A stretch of 37,476 bases of DNA, from positions 375,689 to 413,164 of the forward strand of contig BLXT01006930.1 of NCBI GenBank assembly GCA_019648995.1, written 5' to 3'. Shown here in pieces: positions 20,240 to 32,200 of the stretch. The stretch's first letter is position 1, and each line of letters opens with the position of its first letter. The position numbers and the translations under genes were made by a program. Source of the stretch: Plakobranchus ocellatus. Its lineage: Eukaryota > Mollusca > Gastropoda > Plakobranchidae. The notes beneath the pieces are model-generated. The model searched no databases and was not told the origin of the DNA. It saw only the letters and a program-made list of their open reading frames with translations.

Positions 20240-20876
20240 TATTTTTAAATAAGCTTTGTGTAGACTCAAGTGAGATCTGTGTCATTTTGTTAGGACAAAA
20301 TAATCCCAACAAATAGAAGTGTTTGTTTTGCAGAAGATTCTGGCAATTTTTCTTGCTTTTTGCCTTCTTGCGTCTGACGAGCTCTGGGTCGTGGAATTTC
20401 ATCCCCAAGTGAAGTGTTCTGTGGCAAAAAAATAGCTGATGAAGAATGAGTTAATTTAGTCTCCGAGCCTTTTCTTTGTATCCAGATTTTCCCTTTCCTG
20501 CTAGTATTAGTGTGGGTATTACCATTGCATGGTTCAGCCTGTGGCCCCTGGGACGTTATCTAAAGACAGTCTGGCTTAGTGAGTGGCACAACTGAACAGT
20601 CATCAAGCTCAGTGCATCACACAGAGCTGTCTCTCATCTCGTCAAAATAGTGGTGGACTTGGGCATCATTTTTATCAGTACATTGCTGTTAGCAATAGCA
20701 TATGCATAACTTTACTCCGGTGGGGTTATCTTCGATTTTCCCAGTGAATCCAAAACACATCAGCATAAAAAATGATGACAGAAACTTGGACTTGCATTCT
20801 TATACACATGTATTTATAAATAAAGATCTGTGTTATAAAATTACCTGTATACTCTTCTGTCACTCCGATTTCTGAG

Positions 20877-20935
20877 TGCATTTGCTCGTAAGAGTGTGCA
20901 TAAACTGACTGCATTTGCTCGTAAGAGTGTGCATA
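20877..20935. repeat. short tandem duplication, 33-bp period
   Basis: The 26-base unit starting TGCATTTGCTCGTAAGAG occurs exactly at 20877-20902 and 20910-20935. Confidence 0.92.
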
Positions 20936-23429
20936 CTTTTCAAAAGTGCTCTGGGCTTCTCTGAAGTCTAGGAAATATAGATATTTTAATTTTGCCTTTA
21001 AACTATGGTATATTTGTTTTCACAAATACACAAACAAACAATTTTGATTCCATTGGAAACCATGCCTTGTTTTCAGAAGGAATTTTTTTCCTTTAATAAA
21101 CGACAACACATTCAAATCATTTGAGTTTAGAGTTGCTACATGTGCTGTGTTACTGTTAGTAAATATGATGTGTGTGAAAGTTTTCCTTGTCTGAATTTTC
21201 ATAATTTCATCCCAGTTTTATTTTGGAATTTCTGCTAATGACTATTGGAAAACGTGGCATTGATGGGTATGTTGCAGTGTGAAAAAAGTCAGAGAGTTGA
21301 GTCTACCTTTTTGTACTTGCTGTTTTTAAAGGGCAGCTATGATCTATGATGATAAGCATAAAGGCAAGCTGTTCAATGTTCAAGAAAAAAAAAAATGGAT
21401 GCTGATTGTATTGTTTTTGTTGTAGGCTAAGAATATCATTGTCAGATTTTTTTTTCCCTCTTTCATGTTTACAGTCAATGCTCCCTTTAAGGTGAGGGGA
21501 ATATAACTATCAGAATTTCTGAAGTAGTAAAATAAAGTTTGCTCTTATTTATTTTATTTTTGTGAAGGAAATTAGATTAAACAAAGACTTTCAAAACTGA
21601 AAATGTAATGTTTATTTCTTGGATCTAGTATGAATGAGCAATAGCAGTTATTTGATTCCTAGTGTTCATAAAATGAATGTCTACTTGGTGCTAACAAATA
21701 GTAACATCAATCACAGCTCCTAAATTTTGTAGGCAACAAGATCATTTCCCATAGAAAGCGTTTCACCAGTTTCAGTTTCTTTGAGCATTTATGTTTATGA
21801 GCACCAAAGCAAATTAATAATTTTAATTTTTTTTTCATCAACAGCAAATCAACATAAAAAATAGCCATAGCAAGGAAACAAACAAACAAACAAAAAACCC
21901 TTTGTGTTGTAAATTTTATAATTTATTAATGATACAAACACACACACTTCAAGATTTACTCCAACACACAACACATTCAATGCATACATTTTGCAATCAC
22001 TTGAAAGTTTCCCATCCCAAATCCTCCATATGAGCAGATGTGACAATATCTAAAATACCTACTGGTTACAGTTGACTCTTTAGGCCCAGCCCAGATACTA
22101 GGTCTGTCCTATTTCAAGTATTAGACTGGCCCATACAGCGTATAGAATGAAAACGCCCCCCCACAAAAAAAAGAACCACCATCAAATGCACAAGGAGTTC
22201 CAAGTTTGCAAAACGGACCAATGTCAATGTATAGCAGGAGCACTGATCATCCACTACAGATGTAGAGCAAACCAGCACCAGAATCAAAGCTTATTGGCAG
22301 ATACTAGAGGCACACACATGGATGTCTATCAGACAGAGTAGAATGTTTGAACTTTTTTAATCCCTAAACCTGGTTGAAGCTTTATTATGTCAAAGACAGT
22401 TTTATGTTCATTCTTAACAAAAAGATACACAGTAGAATTTGCTCAAGTCAAACTTCATCAGTGATATATTTTTTAAAGTAGATCTTTCACTTGTGGGGGA
22501 CAATTTGAGCTACTGATCCATATGATCAAGAAGAAATGCAAAGGATAGGTTGTGTTCAATCCACCAAAGATACCGACAAAAAAAGTTCACTGGATAAGCA
22601 TTTGAACCTTTTTTAAAAAGCATTTCAAAGAAAACAAAAAAGTCTGTTTTAAATGTGTTTCTCAATGCAACATCCAGCTCATCTAACCTTCAGTTCAAGT
22701 TCAAATGAATATCCCAGTTTCTAAATCCAATGTTAAAATCACCAGATCTTTCAAATTAAGTTTTGCAGCATATCCAAGTTTTGTTTTTTTTAGATCATCT
22801 GATAAAATTTCCTTGACACAAATTGGGATGAGAAGATATTAGACTGTCAAATAAGAATCATTGTCTAATCTAAAATTCAATATTGTGATGGTACTGATGG
22901 ATTCTGTGAAGTAACCTGGGGATTTACTGGTGTTTCACACATTCTGCAACTTGGATACTCTATTAAGTGGCAAAGTTGTTTAAAGCTTTCTAATTTTATT
23001 CTGATAGGATTTGTCCTAGCTGAGGCCAAATGAGTTGCTAGTCACATTGTGAATACATGTATTTTTAAGTACATGTATTCATATAGCCTGGTAGCCTGAT
23101 TGGTAGTACTAGTAGTAATAAGATGAACTTAAACTTACATTCACTCATCAAGACTGGCTCCACCTTCAAGACATTTTTACTAATGAAATAAAGCTATCAC
23201 ATACCTTTTATCACTCTGGTTCTTTTTAAGGCTTCTCTCATAAATAAACTTGTATTTAATTTGGTGTTGGAAGTTTTGCCATCCAACTCCTTGTGCATGT
23301 AAACTAATTTATTCATGACATGTACTTTTTGTACTGCCTGTTGATAAGGTGGACTTTCTGTGCTTGTGTGATGTTCCCCTTTTCACGCCAGTGAATAGTT
23401 TTGTAATTTATACAATACATTTATGTATT

Positions 23430-23447
23430 TATATATATATATATATT
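23430..23447. repeat. (AT)n microsatellite
   Basis: Short perfect TA/AT run. Confidence 0.9.
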
Positions 23448-23501
23448 CTATAACACATTTCCTTGGCAACCCATTCCCCTCACGCTGAGCAGCCATTCTG
23501 C

Positions 23502-23507
23502 AATAAA
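23502..23507 (+). other. alternative distal poly(A) signal, plus strand
   Basis: AATAAA with a GT-containing stretch just downstream. If used, GSE1 would have a very long 3' UTR crossing the Tigger-like element. Confidence 0.25.
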
Positions 23508-24224
23508 AGCTTGGTGGATCCTTCACTTGCCACACTCCAGAATTATTTATTTATTTATATTATTGCAAGTTTTGTAATTGTGTTTCTATTTATTAAGATT
23601 GAAGGAACTTGTTTTTAAAGCAACTGACTGCTGCCATGAAGAGCATCCCAACTTGATCAATCAAGTTTAAATTTGGCCAAAGCACTGCAGTTTTGATGCA
23701 CAAAAATCATCATACAAATTCACAAGACAGAATGAAAATGTCCTAAAGTAGTTTGTTTACTCAGTAGGTCAGTGGTTAAGTTTATCCTTATGAATCCTTC
23801 ATCATTTATCGCTGACTGATAGTGACAGAGTGGTAAACCTGAATCTCATTCAATATCGAATTGAAAATAAGTAAATAAATAAATAAAACGAACCAAAAAC
23901 CTCAGCTTTGCCTCAGCTATAGAACAAAACTAACAAAATTGGCTCATTCTGTTAAATTTTTTCTAAACAATACAAATATTTCATGTAGCAAGACATGGGA
24001 AAAAGGCATTCCAAAAATTTTCAAAAAGTAAGAAAAAATTAAATCAAATTGCTCTTTATAGAAACAGCTTCAAATTATTTATTTAACCTGTGATACCACA
24101 ATACATCATCAACATGAATTACTGGAACTTAATAGAGCAACAACATGTAGCACATTAAGCTTTTAAATTGTAGACTGCTTCAATAACTTGTACAGAACTA
24201 CTTCTACATTGATTCTTGGAGCAC

Positions 24225-26078
24225 TTTATTTAATTGTTCAACGTTCTCACATATTAAATTAATATATTTAATTATAAAATATACACAATTTTTACAAAGG
24301 AATTACACAAGCTTTTTACCATTTGTTATACACATAGTATGGTATTTCATCTCAAAGTATTTTTTTTCCCTTCTTCTTGTAATAACTACAACAATAAAAA
24401 TATACAGTACATACAGTACACTAATATGTTTAGAACAAAAGTTAATAGTAACTTATGTCACAGCGATTCAAAAAAGTACATTTAAATATACATTAAAACA
24501 ACATACAAAACTTGCAGAGGGAACGAGAGAAAGAAGGAGGCTCCACATCCCAATAAAGTAATTTGTTCTTGTTCGTGGAAAGTTTTCAGGAAAATCCTCA
24601 GTCAAACAAGGCGTCCTTATTTTAAAAAAAAATTTTAATGAATTTAATTGAAGTTCAGAACTTTTCCTTGTCAAATCGTAGGTTCCATTTGAATTAATAT
24701 TTAAGATGTTGGAGTTCAATGCATATACAATGCAGTCCATTAATAATAAGCTTGCTTAGCATGATTCTCAGGTAAAAAAAAAAAGGACTTTTTTTCCAGA
24801 CCTGATTTTTTTCTGCTGCATCTTACTAATCTGTCTGGTTTAGATAAATGCTTAAGATAAACTTGGTATGTGTGCTTGCAATAGTGAATCAGCAATGCAG
24901 TTGTCTGTCTGTGAAGCGGACTCAAAGAAGCTAACCCAAAAACATTATCTCAAAACTAATAATTTCTTTTCCGCCAACACACACATAAGCACCACATCAC
25001 TGGCTGTAATTTTTCCAATCACAGCCTTCCCTCTCTCTTCTTCTGTGCCAAAACACATTGCCAGCAAGACAGTAGACTACGCACAATATCTCTCTACCCA
25101 TTTCTTGAAGTTTGCATATATGCTAGCCTACACAAAGCGACTCAAAGGCATTTGGCTAAGCTCAGCCCTACATTGAAAACACAATGCTCTAGGTTTGAGC
25201 TTTGCCTCAACATATAACACTGTAAGATAAGCCTAGCCTTAGACTGGCCTTAAGCTAATCTTAAAGATTAATACATGTCACACTGCAAGTTAAGCCTAGT
25301 CTTAGATTGTGGCCCTTAGCTAGTCTAACATGTCCTCTGCTCCCTGCACACGCACACACACTGACATACAACATTAGGGACAGTTTCGATTTCACACTAC
25401 TGTCTCCCAGTCCCAAACATGCATGGAGGAAAAGCAAAGAGATTTCATACTAAACAATACAGAGTTCTAAAGACTATAGTATTATTGGTACTATTTAGGA
25501 TTAAAGGCTTTAAGGCTATATTGCTGCTCTTCTCTTCTCTCCCTCTCCAACCCCACCTTCCACCCTTCTCTGATAAGGGCAAGTAGTGTCAGCAAAATAG
25601 GGTCCAACATTGAACACACAATGGATTAATTGTTTTCTTAAAATCCTCTTGAAATGAATAAAGATAAACTTCTGACTTGGTCCTAAGTAAGTTAACTCAA
25701 GCAGACTCCACTGTATGTTATAAATATTTGCGCTAGTTAGAAAAAACCACTTGAATTGTAAGATAATAATATGGCACTCAATGTCACACTGTCAACATAC
25801 TTTCACTCTGACACTGCGTCAGTCGACTGTCAATAGAGATACTTTTTTTTGCAACAGGCAAGACACTAAGAGCTTAGGCCGAGATGATTAAATTATGAAG
25901 ATTTTTCTAGCATTTGATGAACAGCAGCACCTGAGCCAAAAAAAAAAACCCACCAGTCGATTGTCAGGAGCTTGTGGTAAATCAGAAGAAGAGATCTTTC
26001 TTCTGAACACTGATTGAATGTTGTCACATTCATATTTTTCTGCAAAACATCATAAATCTGAGAAGGCATTATGAGACA
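24225..26078 (-). other. GINS2: probable GINS2 3' untranslated region
   Basis: Downstream of the GINS2 stop on the minus strand. The first good minus-strand AATAAA is the complement of 24225-24230 (context AAATAAAGTGC); another is the complement of 24078-24083. No coding sequence is seen. It includes a diverged duplication at 25217-25326. Confidence 0.45.
25217..25326. repeat. diverged tandem duplication, about 63-bp period
   Basis: Units at 25217-25262 and 25280-25326 share the block ACACTG-AAG-TAAGCCTAG followed by CTTAGA and a TTAGCTAGTCT-like end, with scattered mismatches. Confidence 0.7.
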
Positions 26079-26207
26079 CTAAAGAAACTGCGAACTTTGT
26101 GTCGCGCCACTGCCTGTCAGGTTAGATCTCAGCTGATGCATGTGATTCAGGCCCTTAGTGAGAAACTCTCGCACTGTGTTGATCTCCATCAGTGTGAGAA
26201 AGTTTAG
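26079..26207 (-). CDS. GINS2: GINS2 exon 5, C-terminus
   Basis: The acceptor is TTCTTCCCTCCCAG. It encodes [42 protein letters not shown] and TAG, matching human [20 protein letters not shown] and the STQSQDF end. Confidence 0.95.
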   Translation of the reverse strand, partial: LNFLTLMEINTVREFLTKGLNHMHQLRSNLTGSGATQSSQFL

Positions 26208-29200
26208 CTGGGAGGGAAGAAAGGCAGAAAGAGTATAAAAAATAAAAGTGAAAAAACGGTGTACCATTTGTAAACAATTATTAATTATGTCAAAAATGAA
26301 ATAAATACATAGCAAAGCAATCATTTCGTTGAAAAAAAAACCCAAAAACAATGCAGTAACTATGTCGCAAGACTATTATTGTTATTGATACTGTTACTGA
26401 TTCCAGGCACCTATGGCATCTTACCCTTTGGCTCCCAAAATGGAGAATACTAGTGTATTGTCTATGACAAGATTCGGAGGGAGAAATAGTATTGCCACAG
26501 AGATAATTCTCTTTTGTTTTCAGAATTGGACTAATGTTGCTTACTTTTAGCTATATTTTAATATCCTGCTCTCTTGGAACTTGTTTTATCCTCAACTCTT
26601 CATAGGATTGAGGTTTGAATGTTTGGATAGGATCATATGTAACCTTCACACTTAAAAATAAATTGTTACCTTTACTCTCAGCCACAGCATTATGCAGAAG
26701 GTAATTTAAAAAAATAACACTAACAATACATAAATCTGCCAATTAAATTATGCATTCAGACGATCTCAAGAGCTTAACTCCGGTTATTCAGATTTCTCTT
26801 GAATCAAAATTCTTAAGATAAGATTTTTTTCATCTCTTTGGTTTTGTATCTTCCATCTTGTTCAAAGAGAAAAAGATCAGATTCCTTTAAGTCATGGCAA
26901 TACCACTGAAGATGGCATTACACAACTTTTTAATGGGTTCTTTTTTTCCGCGTCTCAGTCTAATTATCATTTGAACATGAAGCAAAGCTTATCTCTGTAA
27001 GAAGAGGAAACACAACACCTAGTCTTCTCTGCCAATGAGCTGAAGGTGTTACATGAAGTGGGCAACAAGAGAAAGGCCTCTCTAAACCTCTAAACATGAA
27101 GCAAAGCTAAACTCTGTGAGAGGAAGAAACACAACACTCTAAGTCTTCATTGTTACTAAACTCAAAGTGCTGCATGAAATAGGCAACATGGAAAAGGCCT
27201 CCGAGACAAAACACAAAGTCCTCTAAAATAAAGCACTACACCTACCACCCTCTAAATGAAAAAAAAAAAAAAAATCTTCTTAGTTCGAACTTTTGNNNTT
27301 TCCTCTTAAATTATATTTTTATTTACAGTTAGATCTCTATAATTCTAAAAGCTCCACAACAGCTTCATTCAAAATAAAACTTTTGAACCATGTGTTTTTT
27401 CTTTAGGCCAGATTTTATCCTCAATCAGTATCAACAGATGTGTACTTTATAGCGTAGGTTCAAACGCTGCCACCCCTACTTAAAATGGATCTTTCAATTT
27501 TTTCATGTGTATTGGCCACAACTAAGTTTCTTCTGCACCTGTTTGCCAAATGTTTGACTTTATCAAGCTCTTCTGTAGCATGCTGTGCATTTGGTAACAC
27601 GCACATGATGCAACTTTTTCTTCTATTTTCTAATCATCAATGCCTGCCATTACCATTAATAATAAACATTCACATATACAGGGAATCCTGCAGACTCCAC
27701 ACCTTGGCATGAGACTCTTCGCTCTTGATGAAAACATCGATACTGCTCCTCAGCTTGGCAATCCGCAGATCCCAAATGTCTTTGATCAGGGTTCGTATCT
27801 CATCTGCCCGTGGAATGTCATCTGTTGCGCTAGAAGGAAGAAGGAAAAAAAAAGTGATTGCAAGGAAACCACCAGGCTGTCCGTCTATCCCCTTCTTCTC
27901 AAGATGCTATTCTTAAACTTAACAACAATCATAACAAGAACAGGCCATGTAAAAAAAAAAAAAACTGAACCTTTTCACTATAGCCAAAAAGATGAAAAAA
28001 AATAAATAGAGTAAAATATCAATATAAACTTTGACCTCTGCTGTTGAGCTAGACTTTTATCTTAAAGTTGAGAGTCAGGTTGAAAGAGCAGAGATTGGAA
28101 CATGCTTATCTTTTTTCAAGCCTAAAATTACAGTGCACTGCACAAATATCAATATCATTTACATATTCTGAATATACCAACATGTATCCTATATTAAACA
28201 CTTATTTTACTTTATATATCAACATGTCCTCCTAGCATTTAAATCTTTTTTATATCAACATTTTTTGGTCATTTACTCATGCTTCTTAGCTTTCTCTCTA
28301 GACTTTCTTAATCATTATTCTTTTCAACTTACCCAGGAAAAATGCTTCATTTCTGTAGATTTACTTACACCTTAAAGGTACAGAAGAGGCACCATGCCTT
28401 TGATTGAAGCATAGTAAGGAGGAGAGAAGTAAGATGCGAGTAAAAACTTAATTCAGTGGGCTGCTTTATAACTTTATCTTGATATATAATCATACCATCA
28501 ATAGTCCTGTTCCTACATTTATGTTCAAATATCCAGATTGCCTGAACTTTAGCCTGTCTTGCCTATGTGGACTCCACAACAATAAACTAACACATTCCAG
28601 AAAAGAATGTTGAGTGTTTCAGCTACATCAGAATTGTTATACTCAGTCAAACTGAGTAGATTCCCAGAAAATGATCAGGTATCTTTAAAGGAAACAGAGA
28701 AAAAGTGGAAATGAGGGAACGAGATGCAAAATTCACCACATCTAAATTTGGTTTTGACATTTCATAAAATATAAACAGTGTTGAATCAAGGAAATATGAT
28801 TTTTACAGAGACTCTTGATCAAATTGAAATTTCTTAACATCTGACTGTAAACATTTTTAAGCAATACTTTTTTAACGCAAGTAAGAAATAACAATTCTTT
28901 TTAACACTATATATCACATAATTTTTTAGCTTAACTTGTATTTTTGGTATTGTAATTGTCATTTTACTTTTTTATGATAAAGCTTTACCAGGGCCAACTT
29001 TTTGTACATTGCTCTGCATTTCTCAAAAGCTTAAATTGGTGATTGTGTTCTTTTACTTTATTGTTTAACTTGGCATTCTTGATGTTTTCAAAACAACAAA
29101 AATGGATTGAACAAGCTTTATATCTTAACCCCTCAAATTTAAATTAATTAGAGAAAGCAGAGAAGTAGGGAAAGAATGGCATATTTCTTTTTTACAAATA

Positions 29201-32200
29201 TGTCTCCCAATGACAGAATAAGCAAAGATGGTCCCAATACAGAGAAAAAAGTGGGAAAAACTAACGTCTTGCAATGAAAAAAACACAGCAAGAGAGCTGC
29301 TTGTTTGTGTCTATTCGCTGCAAAGTGAACTTGGGCTGTTTAGCCTGCACTGGGTCTGACCCCTCACTTGCAACAGAAAGAAGTCCATGCAGATTTCATT
29401 CCAGGCAAGTCTACCTTCCACTGTACTACCAAAGTTCTTTATATGAGCCACAAAGAGATGCACACTACATGGCTCCTAACTGCAATATTTCAATTAAATA
29501 ACACAAACTGAAGATACCATGCTTCAATCAAATTTAGTTGCTAGGAGACTGTTGGCTATAATAATAGAGTTTCTTTCCTTGTCCTCTATTGTGATGCGTC
29601 ATGCACAATTTATCTTTTTTACGTAATGTAGCTGATACCAGCCACTAAAAACCTCTGAATATTTTTCTGTTTCAGTGTTCAGAGCAATCTTGGTAGAAGT
29701 ATAATGCCATCTGGCTGAGACAAAACACAGTTTGCAGATGTTGGATTTGCATACAAGTAGAATTTCTTTTGTTGATGTTCACCTGGACCAAATATATTGT
29801 AAAATGTATCTAAATGCCAAGAAGAGCATTTGTTTCTAAGAGGCATTGTCTGTACTAATATCTAAATGCTTGCATTTCCTAAAATGCCTTATTTTATAAG
29901 GCTTTTATAACTTGCATTTGGTAGCTTCTAATATAATTACAGATGTTACTATCAGAAAGGTCATAGATTTTAAACATCACTCAAAGAAGATTCACACTAT
30001 ATTGTATATGTATTTTTTTGCCTTACCACTGCAGAAGAAGCTGAGTTATTTCTATGTAGAAAGGGCTTGGCATTTCTGTAAAGAAGCGACTGTCCATTTC
30101 TGCCTGCTTTTTCTCTTGCAGAACTTCTGTACACAGAATGAAAAAAAACTGTATCTGAAGATCATTATCATATCAACAAGCAAAAAAAGGCAAACAAAAC
30201 AAAAGCAAGAATCTCTAAAAATGAAACTTTTTGATTAAAAAGTCTCTTGGTTTCAGATGTTTCAATTTGAGTAGAAGGTCCTAATCTCCTGAAGCAGTGT
30301 GGTCAATGAGCACACAATCTTACTATTGCATATCAAATGCTGTCTGGGCCTTCTCCATTTCATAAGTATCTTACTAACTTGCCCCAGCCATATTTGTCTA
30401 AAGCAATTTTTCAAATTAGATTAGTTGTTGTCCTGATTCAATGAAGCAAAAGGGAGATTTCAATTTTTGAATTGTAAACTTACAGTAAACTATTTCAGTA
30501 TATGCTTGAACTTTTTTTTTTAATGGATATTTGATAGTTTGAGCTATCCTTCAAAAAATGTGTAGCTTGTAAAACATATTTAGTGCAACTGCCATAGATA
30601 TTAATATACACAATGCAACCAATTCAATTTACAAGATTAAATACTTTCCATATAAANNAAAGTTCTTTATTTTGACAATAATTCAAACGCGAGAGTCAGA
30701 AATAAAGGGTTCTTTCTTTTTTCTTTAGAGAAATTTCATGGAAAATTTTAAAAGAATTCTGAAATATCATCAAAGACCAACAAGCACCTAAATTCATCCA
30801 GTCAGGCGGAACAACTCGACACTTCTGTCGCTGCTTTAGATTGACAGCCAGCCAGAGAGGAACAGACACAGGAAGTCCGGCAGAGAATGGTCCAATGTCT
30901 CCCTGGAAATAAAAAAGATCTGCATACTCCTATAATTGAATAAATTTGATATTACCGTATTCCACCCCTAGGTCATCTTTGTTACTTTAGGTATCATACT
31001 CCTATAATTGAATAAATTTGATATTACTGTATTCCCTACCTAGATTATCTTCATTAGTTTAGGTATATCCGCCTGCTTAATTTGTTTAGTAAAAAACAAT
31101 TTTTGTTTGAAACAAAATTTCAAGATGTTCATAATCTGTTAGTGAATTCACTCTTAATATTTTTTATTATATTTCAGAGCATGTTTTCTACCAACTGAGC
31201 CCTCCAGCCCTTTGATCCCTCTGTAATCTTTTTTGAAGAAAGAACAAACATGTAGGCAGACATGCCTACCCTTGAAAAATTTTTTGAGGAACATCAAGGG
31301 CAAAAATGCGGAACATTATACAAAAATGTGGAACAAACCTGGATATAAAGGGAACTGACGCTGATGAAACAAAAAAGAAAAACCAAACAAAATCAACACT
31401 CAATTCAACTAAGTTCCAATCAATCATAGTGGTGTACCTTTAGGACGGGGAAGAGTGTAGAGGATATCAGTTCCCGTCTAAATCGGCACTAACACTAAGC
31501 CAATCGCTTAACATTTAGCCTCCATTTTCATTTTGCTTAACTTTGGGTCACTTATTTCAATGTTATCTTTGGAATTCAATTTTATTAATGTTTCTCAAAC
31601 AGAAAATTCCATTGAACATTTCCCTATTCTATCCTTAAAATGCGGAGTGCCTCGATGCATTCTTTTCGAATACAATGCTGTCGTCTTTAGCGGATTGGAG
31701 CTTCTGTGTGAAGCAATTTCTTTTCGGTCATTTTGAAGAGACGCAGGCCTGATTGTATTATATTAAGTTCTGTCATAGTATTATCATAGGACTGGCAATG
31801 GCAAGAGCCTAGCATCGATCAGACAGTCTCCCATCGAGCCTAAGTTCAATGTTGGGTTTATAACTTCTCTTTATAAGATGCGTATAGGTAGTCTCGAAGT
31901 CTAGATAATTAAGTTCGACCAAACCATTGACTTACAATAGCACAGTTGACAGATTTAAAACAGGAAAATTATCCCAAAACTCTTTATTTTTATCAAAATT
32001 GAAATTCTGCCGCGATGATTTTCATAGATCGAGGTCGCTCATTTCAAATTTGCCGTCAGAATTTTTGTATTTGTTCTCCTCGCAAAGATATGTCTGCTGA
32101 AAAAAAAAACCTAGTCCAGGTGAATGATGTCACAGTGTGAATGACCGACCATCAACGGGGCGACAGTCAGTGATGGTACGCCTCACCATGATGTTCGTCT

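Larger units (their letters stand above)
20240..23501. other. noncoding region between GSE1 and GINS2
   Basis: AT-rich with no supported gene. It contains a 33-bp-period duplication (20877-20935), a (CAAA)n tract near 21876-21895, an imperfect hairpin at about 22082-22136, and AATAAA at 23187-23192. It may be partly GSE1 3' UTR if distal poly(A) sites are used. Confidence 0.5.

Noticed and set aside
25180-25220. tRNA box-B-like GGTTTGAGC at about 25192
   Set aside because: There is no box A at a suitable distance and no cloverleaf can be drawn.
27450-27480. Box-B-like GGTTCAAACGC at about 27457
   Set aside because: There is no matching box A upstream, so a SINE or tRNA call is not supported.
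27640-28005. 121-codon plus-strand frame over GINS2 exon 4
   Set aside because: It is an antisense shadow of the GINS2 exon, which matches human GINS2 on the other strand.
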